From [Flavobacterium] thermophilum (GTDB lineage: Bacteria; Bacillota; Bacilli; Bacillales; Anoxybacillaceae): a stretch of DNA of 64,000 nt. The translations under genes were made by a program, and so were the position numbers. The notes beneath the pieces were generated by a model, which was not told the DNA's origin, did no database searches, and saw only the letters and a list, made by a program, of their open reading frames with translations. This document shows, piece by piece, positions 57,771 to 64,000 of the stretch; the first letter of the stretch is position 1, and the number at the start of each line of letters is the position of its first letter. The stretch spans positions 2,407,254 through 2,471,253 of the forward strand of contig UGGS01000001.1 in the NCBI GenBank assembly GCA_900450595.1. The letters are read 5' to 3'.

Positions 57771-59102
57771 CTACCATATCTCTAATTTCGTTAAGATATC
57801 TGATGCCGTTTCTTCCCCTTTCCTTCGACCTTTCTTGGCATGTTTTCGTAACAGGGAAAGGAGAGAGAAAAGGTTGATTTCCGCCATATGCGAACGCAAA
57901 AGCAACTGGTGCCAATACGATTGGAGAAGATCGAGCGCTTTCCGTTCACTGATTTCAATGTCTTCCTTTTGATGCCAATACATCCGAGCTTGAAACAGAA
58001 ACGTCTGGGTGACCAAAATGGCAATCAACGTCCCGTATAAATGGCATTCGAAACGTTCTTTTTTCATCTCCTTGACTTTCTCCAAATCAAATACGGATTT
58101 CCAGGCTTTAAACAACAATTCAATTTGCCAGCGCAGGGAATAGAGCTCATAAACCTGTTGACCATCAAACGACTCTTGTGGTAAATTCGTCAGTAAGATG
58201 TGGTATTTCTTTTGTTCGAGGGTTTGGCGTGTCAGTGCCTTCCCTTTTCTTTTTTCCCTTTTTCGCACATACGCCATCCGTTTTTGCCATTCTTCTTCCG
58301 TCAAACGTCGAAAAATCAAGCGTGGGATATACAAACGCTCATGCCCGATGTATACATGTTCCATTTCTACTGATTCCCCTTCCTTTAATTGATTCCCAAG
58401 AGATTCCCAATCCCATTCCTTCCACTGGCCATTCTCCTTGATATACACTTTCATATCGGAACGGAGCCGAGTCATATAATACGCTCCGCGGGCGTCGATC
58501 TCGGCCAGTGCGGCAACGGAGAAAAAGCCCAAATCCCGAATACATAGGTCATTCGGTAAAATCGTATGCTGGGCATGATAGGCAAAACGAGCGTCCGAGT
58601 CATTGGCCGATTGAACGCATAGCTGAAGGCAGGCGCCGGATAACAAGTCATATTCAAACTGAATTTTCACCCCCGACGAAACGGAACCTCGATAGTCTTC
58701 CCCATAGTCAGCGGGAACCAAAAAGCTGGTTGAGTCCAAAATCCGCAGGCGGGTAAAACAAGTTCGATAGGTCTCCATGGCTGACAAAAGCAATGGACGT
58801 TGATGCAGGAGGAGAAGGAAAAACACTTCTCGCAAAAATGCCACGGCCCGATCGGTAAAACGCTGATTCAAGCCTTCGCTTGAAAGGGAACAGCCATGCC
58901 AGAGCGTCAAGGCCGCACACAACCGCTGAAGCGACTGTTTGGCCAGTGAGCCATCTCCCCATGCACAGAGAGTCAGAAAGGCTTCCGCCGTTAACGAACG
59001 CTGCCGCCGGATAAAGCCTGTTTTCCGTGCGAGACGGGTTAATTCTTCGGGAGAAAAGAGTTGACGAATGGTTTGAATCCATGCTTTCATTTGTTTTTCC
59101 AT
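57771..59102 (-). CDS. IS4 family (IS231-like) transposase
   Basis: The 443-aa protein starts at 59102 (MEKQMKAWIQ, GAAAGGAT upstream). It has the IS4 DDE core: 'RLRILDSTSFLVPADYGED', 'CIRDLGFFSVAALAEI' and 'YELYSLRWQIELLFKAWKSV' (Y-x2-R-x3-E-x6-K). It appears intact. Confidence 0.92.
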   Translation of the reverse strand: MEKQMKAWIQTIRQLFSPEELTRLARKTGFIRRQRSLTAEAFLTLCAWGDGSLAKQSLQRLCAALTLWHGCSLSSEGLNQRFTDRAVAFLREVFFLLLLHQRPLLLSAMETYRTCFTRLRILDSTSFLVPADYGEDYRGSVSSGVKIQFEYDLLSGACLQLCVQSANDSDARFAYHAQHTILPNDLCIRDLGFFSVAALAEIDARGAYYMTRLRSDMKVYIKENGQWKEWDWESLGNQLKEGESVEMEHVYIGHERLYIPRLIFRRLTEEEWQKRMAYVRKREKRKGKALTRQTLEQKKYHILLTNLPQESFDGQQVYELYSLRWQIELLFKAWKSVFDLEKVKEMKKERFECHLYGTLIAILVTQTFLFQARMYWHQKEDIEISERKALDLLQSYWHQLLLRSHMAEINLFSLLSLLRKHAKKGRRKGEETASDILTKLEIW

Positions 59103-59196
59103 GAAAAAAATCCTTTCTAACGTGGAGTGTTCGTTAGAAAGGATACCATGTTTTTGACGATGCACAAAGACCAAAATTCTTAACTTGATGGGTATG

Positions 59197-60651
59197 GTGA
59201 ACTACCCCCACTTAATTTTCTAGCGAAAATTTGAAGTAGGGGCTTCCAAAGAAGTTTGACTGCTTCAAGCAATCCTTATTCTTTGAGGCGTGTCCACTTC
59301 GCCGCTAGAGCATAAGACACTCAGGTCTACAGCTTTACTTTTCTTTAAGATGTTTAATGCGCCATTGACATCAGCATTAATTAGTTTGCCAGACTTTGTT
59401 CGATACAAGCCGCGCTTAATACGTTTGCCGCTGAACTTATATTCTTTTGGATTGTCGGCATTATATTCAGGAATCTCATCGCCGTCAAAAAAGCTGGCTT
59501 GAGACGTATAGGATTCTTCCTGTTTCAAGAATTCAATGCCGTAAAATTTACAAAGATATTCTAGTTTTTCTTTTATGTTACCGAGAGGAATATTGACAAA
59601 GTTTTGATTTGTCTTTTTTCCTAGATTCATATTGCGTTTCCATGTTTCCGCATAGCCAATGACAAGTTTGCCAATTTGATTTTCAATACAGTAGTTAATG
59701 ATGTAACGGCAAGTCTTGTTGATATAATCATTCACTTTATTATTGCGATTCATAGCAAGCAAAGCCTGTTTACGAGTGGTGCCTTTGATTTTTTGCTTAT
59801 CTTTTATGCTTTGAAGTCTGGCATTTTCTTTGTTAAACCATTGATTTATACTTTTTAATCTCCGCCCATCAATGATGAATGATCTGCCGTCTGATGTGAC
59901 ACAAGTGGCAAGATTGTTTAATCCTAAATCAATTGCCAGTGCTTTTTGGTCGTTTAATTCTCTTTGATCTTCAGGCATTTCATATTTGTACTGAATCTCA
60001 AAGAACCTGGCATGATGCTTAGGAATGATTTCAATCTGCTTAATCTTTTTGTCCAGTAACACAGGCGGAATCGTTATCGTGATAGGCTTGTGAGTCTTTT
60101 TAAATAGGCGAGAATACGGTATCGTGAATTTGTTGCCGTCTATACGAATCTGGCCAATGATCAGTGAATGAAAGCCATCTTTTTTAAGATATTTTGGAAT
60201 ACTGATAGCCTTGTGGTCATATTTTCCTTGTTTGGCAAGACTGATCAAACCAAAGAAAGATTTAAAGGCTTCATTGACCTTTTTTAAAATTTGCTGTGCC
60301 ATGTTGCTGTTTAACAGCTTATAGTTTTCGTTAGTTTTGGCAAGATGATAATTTTTCTCATAATTAAGAAATTCCTTGTGTTCAAATAGTATTGTCTGAC
60401 ATTGTACAATCCGACGTTGTACATGTTCTTGGCAATATGGCACAGTTCTCGAAGAGTCAAGTATTCTTCTTTGGTCAAACCATTTAGCTGTTGTTTGATA
60501 CAAAAATACATTTTTTTCACCTCCCATCTAACTATATTATACTATATTTTACTGAATCTATCCTATTTTCAGCAAAATATAGTTAAGGCGATTCATCTCC
60601 CACTTACTCCGCTTCGCTTCGTTGAAGTGGGAGTCTTCTCGCCTAATTAAG
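59197..60651 (-). mobile_element. IS605-type tnpB element (ISGst3-like)
   Basis: 1455 bp. The RE begins at 59197 (GTGAACTACCCCC... on plus) with a hairpin at about 59205-59241. The LE ends at 60651, with a hairpin at 60598-60634. Comparison with the deleted copy at 62461-62920 fixes both ends and shows the shared TTTAT (minus strand, 60652-60656) as the target-adjacent motif. No tnpA is present. It sits in the T-tract of the rocA terminator. Confidence 0.9.
59265..60511 (-). pseudogene. tnpB: TnpB with a single-base frameshift
   Basis: The N-terminus reads from the ATG at 60511 (GGGAGGTG upstream): 'MYFCIKQQLNGLTKEEYLTL' to 'YNVRQYYL'. One T is missing from the run at 60384-60386, and the rest continues in the next frame from 'FEHKEFLNYEKNYHLAKTNE'. 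RuvC residues persist ('[14 protein letters not shown]', 'LVIGYAETWKRN', 'LINADVNGALNIL'). The usual zinc ribbon is replaced by 'TSQASFFDGDEIPEYNADNP', as in the OrfB subgroup without zinc cysteines. A 420-codon ORF exists, but its first ~45 residues are out of frame. Confidence 0.85.
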
Positions 60652-60655
60652 ATAA

Positions 60656-60677
60656 AAGGGCGGACGCCGCCGCCCTT
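60656..60677 (-). terminator. rocA terminator (invaded by the tnpB element)
   Basis: AAGGGCGG-CGGCGT-CCGCCCTT on the minus strand; its U-tract TTTTAT includes the TTTAT used by the tnpB element. Confidence 0.8.
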
Positions 60678-60684
60678 TTTTGGT

Positions 60685-62238
60685 TTAAAACATTTCCGAT
60701 ACGGTTTTCGCTTGCATATGGAGGATCAAATAGTCCGGGCCGCCCGCTTTCGAGTCAGTGCCTGACATGTTGAAGCCGCCAAACGGCTGATACCCGACGA
60801 TCGCCCCTGTGCAGCCGCGGTTGAAGTACAAGTTGCCGACATGGAACTCGTGCCGCGCTTTTTCAAGATTCGCCCGATTGCGCGAGATGACGGCGCCTGT
60901 CAATCCGTATTCCGTGTTGTTCGCAATCTCAAGCGCATGGTCAAAGTCGCGCGCTTTCGCAAACGCCACGACCGGGCCGAAAATTTCCTCCTGCATGATG
61001 CGCGCGTTCGGGTCGACATCCGCAAACACGGTCGGCTGGATGAAGAACCCTTTCGAGTCGTCTCCTTCCCCGCCGGTCATGAGACGGCCTTCCTCCTTGC
61101 CGATTTCGATATACTCCATAATTTTGTTGTACGCCCCTTGGTCGATGACAGGCCCCATAACGTCGCTTGCTCCGCCGGATCGCCGACGTTGAGCTGCTTC
61201 GTCAGCTCGACAACGCGATTCAACACTTGGTCATACACATCTTCGACGATAATGGCGCGCGAGCACGCCGAGCATTTTTGCCCAGAGTAGCCAAACGCCG
61301 ACGCCACGATCGATTGCGCCGCCAGTTCGAGGTCCGCTCTTTATCGACAATGATGCCGTCTTTGCCGCCCATTTCCGCGATGACGCGCTTTAGCCAAATT
61401 TGCCCCGGATGCACTTTCGCCGCCCGCTCATAAATGCGGATGCCGACATCCCGCGATCCGGTGAAGCTGATAAATCGTGTGCGCGGATGGTCGACGAGAT
61501 AATCCCCGACTTCGGCTCCGCTGCCCGGAATATAGTTCAACACACCAGCCGGAAGCCCCGCTTCTTCCAACACTTCCACAAATTTATACGCCACGACCGC
61601 GTTGCGCTCGCCGGTTTCAGCAGCACCGTATTGCCGGTCACAAGCGAAGCGACCGTCGTTCCGGCCATAATAGCAAACGGGAAGTTCCACGGTGAAATGA
61701 CAACCCCGACGCCAAGCGGAATGTAGAAAAACCGGTTCGTTTCCCCCGGACGGCTCTCAACCGGAATGCCGTCTTTCAGCTTCAGCATTTGCCGTCCGTA
61801 ATATTCCATAAAGTCGATCGCTTCCGCGGTATCGGCGTCCGCTTCACGCCACGGTTTGCCCGCTTCTTTCACCAGCCAAGCGGAAAACTCGTGGCTTGCG
61901 CCGGCGCACGATCGCCGCCGCCCGGAACAAAATATCGGCCCGCGCTTCCGGACTTGTCCGGCTCCAAGTGCGGAACGCCTCATCAGCGGTTTCATCGCCC
62001 GCTCCGCCAGCTCTTTGTTCGCTTTCGCCACCCGGCCGACCACTTCCGTTTTGTTCGCCGGATTGATCGACGTGATTTTGTCTTCCGTCATCACCCGCTC
62101 GCCGCCGATCACAAGCGGATAATCGCGCCCAAGCTCCGATTCCACTTTTTTGAGCGCCGCTAAAAACGCCTCACGGTTTGCTTCTACGGTAAAGTCGGTG
62201 AGCGGTTCGTGTCTGTACGGCTGCACCCATTTGGTCAT
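60685..62238 (-). pseudogene. rocA: 1-pyrroline-5-carboxylate dehydrogenase with several frameshifts
   Basis: The gene covers a whole ~515-aa RocA/PruA protein, which oxidises P5C to glutamate in arginine/proline catabolism. At least four single-base changes break the frame: near 61930 (before '[20 protein letters not shown]'), 61620 ('[11 protein letters not shown]' to '[11 protein letters not shown]'), 61335 ('DGIIVDKE' to '[20 protein letters not shown]') and 61160 ('[10 protein letters not shown]' to '[16 protein letters not shown]'). Catalytic Cys and Glu regions are otherwise conserved. The start MTKWVQPY follows AAAGGAGG. Clustered single-base indels mean either recent decay or sequence errors. 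Confidence 0.88.
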
Positions 62239-62460
62239 CCTCCTTTTAAAGGCAAAAAAATTTTTCGTTAATAAAACGGTTTCACAGTTATATTATGCAA
62301 ATGATTATGGCTTTTTTCAATTGTTTTTACCTGGCGGCCTTGAGCTCCCCCTTTTTTCTGCAACTAGGAGCTGAACCCGTTTTTTCGCCACAAGGTGGTA
62401 GTACCCATAACACGCAAGGAGAACGGAATGCCGCAGTAAAGCGCGATCCGTTGATCTGGA

Positions 62461-62920
62461 GTGAACTACCCCCACTTAATTTTCTAGCGAAAATTTGAAG
62501 TGGGGGCTTCCAAAGAAGTTTGACTGCTTCAAGCAATCCTTATTCTTTGAGGCGTGTCCACTTCGCCGCTAGAGCATAAGACACTCAGGTCTACAGCTTT
62601 ACTTTTCTTTAAGATGTTTAATGCGCCATTGACATCAGCATTAATTAGTTCAGGCATTTCATATTTGTACTGAATCTCAAAGAACCTGGCATGATGCTTA
62701 GGAATGATTTCAATCTTCTCGAAGAGTCAAGTATTCTTCTTTGGTCAAACCATTTAGCTGTTGTTTGATACAAAAATACATGTTTTCACCTCCCATCTAA
62801 CTATATTATACTATATTTTACTGAATCTATCCTATTTTCAGCCAAATATAGTTAAGGCGATTCATCTCCCACTTACTCCGCTTCGCTTCGTTGAAGTGGG
62901 AGTCTTCTCGCCTAATTAAG
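62461..62920 (-). mobile_element. Internally deleted derivative of the ISGst3-like tnpB element
   Basis: 460 bp. Both ends are nearly identical to the element at 59197-60651 (RE from 62461, LE to 62920, TTTAT on minus at 62921-62925). The middle keeps only short tnpB pieces (C-terminal ~60 codons, a central scrap '[10 protein letters not shown]'-side, and the N-terminal ~20 codons). It separates rocA from the regulator gene. Confidence 0.88.
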
Positions 62921-63177
62921 ATAAATGCCTGCTTTTTAGCTCTCGTTTCAGTTCTTGCACTGGTTGCATCCGAAAACTCTCCCCTCTCTATGATAGATTC
63001 CGCAATCGCTTACATTTTTATCAAACGAATAGCAACCTCCTTTTATGCAAAATTATTTTTCAATTTATAATGTATTACAACTTTATTACGAAATTATTTT
63101 TTTTCTATTTTCAATATATTTAGCAAAAAATTTTTTCACATCTTTCTTTCCCTTCCTGTCTCCCGTCCACCTTATGC

Positions 63178-63183
63178 TATAAT
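63178..63183 (+). promoter_or_regulatory. Extended -10 of the rocR-like gene
   Basis: TATGCTATAAT 22 nt before the GTG start, with no clear -35 box. The region upstream (63000-63150) is very AT-rich. Confidence 0.5.
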
Positions 63184-63205
63184 ACAAAAAAGAGAGGTGC
63201 TGATC

Positions 63206-64000
63206 GTGAACCGGGATATGGAAACGCTTTTATCAATGTATGAGCAAATTCTCGAACTGATTGACCTTGGCGTCCATGCCGTCGATCAACACGGGAAAAC
63301 CGTCATTTACAACCGAAAAATGCGGGACATCGAGGGCATGAACATCGAGGACGTGCTCGATAAAAACATTTTGGACGTCTTCCGCTTCAACCCGGAGCAG
63401 CCGAGCACGCTGCTAGAAGCGCTGCGCACCGGTGAAAGCATTCTGAACAAGCAGCAAACGTATTTCAATAACAAAGGACAAGCCGTGACAACGGTCAATC
63501 AAACACACCCGCTGCAAAAAGACGGGCGCATCATCGGCGCCGTGGAAATCGCCAAAGACATCACGAAGTTCCGCAAACTGATCCAAGAACACCACCAACG
63601 CAAGGAAGCCAGCCGCACGTTTGCCGATATCATCAGCCAAAGCGAAGCGATGCAAAAGGCCATCCGCCTTGCGCGTCATGCCGCCCGCTCCGAAGCGCCT
63701 GTGCTGCTCATTGGGGAGAAAGGGACAGGAAAAGACTTGCTCGCTTCCTGCATTCACCATGAAAGCGAACGGCGGGCCAAGCCGTTTTTTGCGCAAACGT
63801 GCCTGTCGCTTCCGGATGATTGGATGGAAACGATGCTGTTTGGCAGCGAAGAAGGCGGCGAGATCCAGCCCGGTTTGTTTGAACAAGCGGACGGCGGCAC
63901 TGTGCTGCTTGACGATATCGACTCGTTAAGCCTGCCGCTTCAACAAAAACTCGCCCGTTTCCTGCAAGAAAAACAGTTTGTCCGCGCCCATGGCCAAAAA
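63206..64000 (+). CDS. rocR: RocR-type sigma-54-dependent activator (3' end beyond window)
   Basis: The frame is open from the GTG at 63206 (AGAGAGGTG upstream) to the window end (265 codons). An N-terminal PAS domain ('YEQILELIDLGVHAVDQHGK', 'KDITKFRKLIQEH') is followed by the AAA+ sigma-54 interaction domain with Walker A 'LLIGEKGTGKDLLASCIHHE' and Walker B 'GGTVLLDDIDSLSLPLQQ'. RocR senses ornithine/citrulline and activates roc operons; the position beside rocA supports this. The DNA-binding HTH lies outside the window. The GAFTGA motif is not evident: 'TCLSLPDDWMETMLFGS' spans that part, so a degenerate activator is possible. Confidence 0.85.
   Translation, partial: MNRDMETLLSMYEQILELIDLGVHAVDQHGKTVIYNRKMRDIEGMNIEDVLDKNILDVFRFNPEQPSTLLEALRTGESILNKQQTYFNNKGQAVTTVNQTHPLQKDGRIIGAVEIAKDITKFRKLIQEHHQRKEASRTFADIISQSEAMQKAIRLARHAARSEAPVLLIGEKGTGKDLLASCIHHESERRAKPFFAQTCLSLPDDWMETMLFGSEEGGEIQPGLFEQADGGTVLLDDIDSLSLPLQQKLARFLQEKQFVRAHGQK

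Larger units (their letters stand above)
57624..59196 (-). mobile_element. IS231-like (IS4 family) insertion sequence
   Basis: 1573 bp. Terminal repeats CATACCC(G/A)TCAAGTT at 57624 and, inverted, ending at 59196 match the IS231 end style. The 11-bp duplication GTGAACTACCC is at 57613-57623 and 59197-59207. The duplicated sequence is the outermost tip of the adjacent tnpB element's right end. Confidence 0.92.

Noticed and set aside
59265..60527. TnpB as an intact 420-aa protein
   Set aside because: The first ~45 residues do not match TnpB; the correct N-terminus is in the neighbouring frame from 60511, showing a one-base deletion.
62260..62340. Possible sigma-54 promoter upstream of rocA (GCC-n-TTTGCA)
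   Set aside because: The -24 element does not match TGGCAC and the spacing is off; the gene is expected to be RocR/sigma-54 dependent, but I cannot support a site.
62385..62430. AAGGTGGTAGTACCC resembles a T-box antiterminator motif
   Set aside because: The core AGGGTGGNACCGCG is not preserved, no leader stems or terminator follow, and no aminoacyl-tRNA synthetase or amino-acid gene is downstream.

Overview
This window looks like a chromosomal segment of a thermophilic Bacillaceae of the Geobacillus / Parageobacillus group. The inference rests on gene content (ywqA/ywqB, roc genes, GH130 and DUF1861 proteins), strong GGAGG-type ribosome binding sites, high-GC housekeeping genes, and the mix of IS families (IS66 single-ORF type, IS110, IS701, IS1634, ISL3, an IS231-like IS4 element and IS200/IS605-type tnpB elements). 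No rRNA, tRNA or CRISPR array was seen.

Layout. 1-26.8 kb is mostly core-like: two SEC-C zinc-motif proteins flanking a tnpB element; the ywqB (SWIM zinc finger)-ywqA (SNF2 ATPase) operon; a DUF1861 protein; a macro-domain protein; galU with a Trk/Ktr potassium channel subunit; a GH130 phosphorylase; two Rpn-type PD-(D/E)XK proteins; an EamA exporter; an L,D-transpeptidase; an ADP-ribosylglycohydrolase; small hypotheticals; and an IS110 element. 26.9-56.4 kb is an accessory island bracketed by two ~300-bp direct repeats. 56.8-64 kb holds a GNAT enzyme, a nest of mobile elements (IS1634 end relic beside a galE scrap, an IS231-like element inserted at the tip of a tnpB element), a frameshifted rocA, a deleted tnpB derivative, and the start of a RocR-type sigma-54 activator.

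The island is the interesting part. Nearly all its non-IS genes read leftward and form three modules: (i) a TerY-P-like triad (vWA, PP2C, Ser/Thr kinase with zinc ribbon) co-transcribed with a membrane protein and a GH3/NagZ hydrolase; (ii) a tight operon of a Ycf46-like AAA+ ATPase, DUF1257, DUF2997, a membrane helix-hairpin-helix protein and an NrdG/PFL-activase-like radical SAM protein; (iii) a TPR-metallo-beta-lactamase/beta-CASP nuclease, a coiled-coil protein and an Hsp70. I know of no described system that joins these modules. A HEPN remnant, a decayed PdxA2/MFS locus and an IS66 relic also lie in the island.

The island is being dismantled. A MITE splits the AAA+ gene, an ISL3 element splits the HhH gene at about codon 9, and an IS1634 element splits the Hsp70 gene. 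Removing each element plus one target duplication restores an exact reading frame, so all three genes were intact recently. An IS701 element also marks the place where the Hsp70 3' end has been lost.
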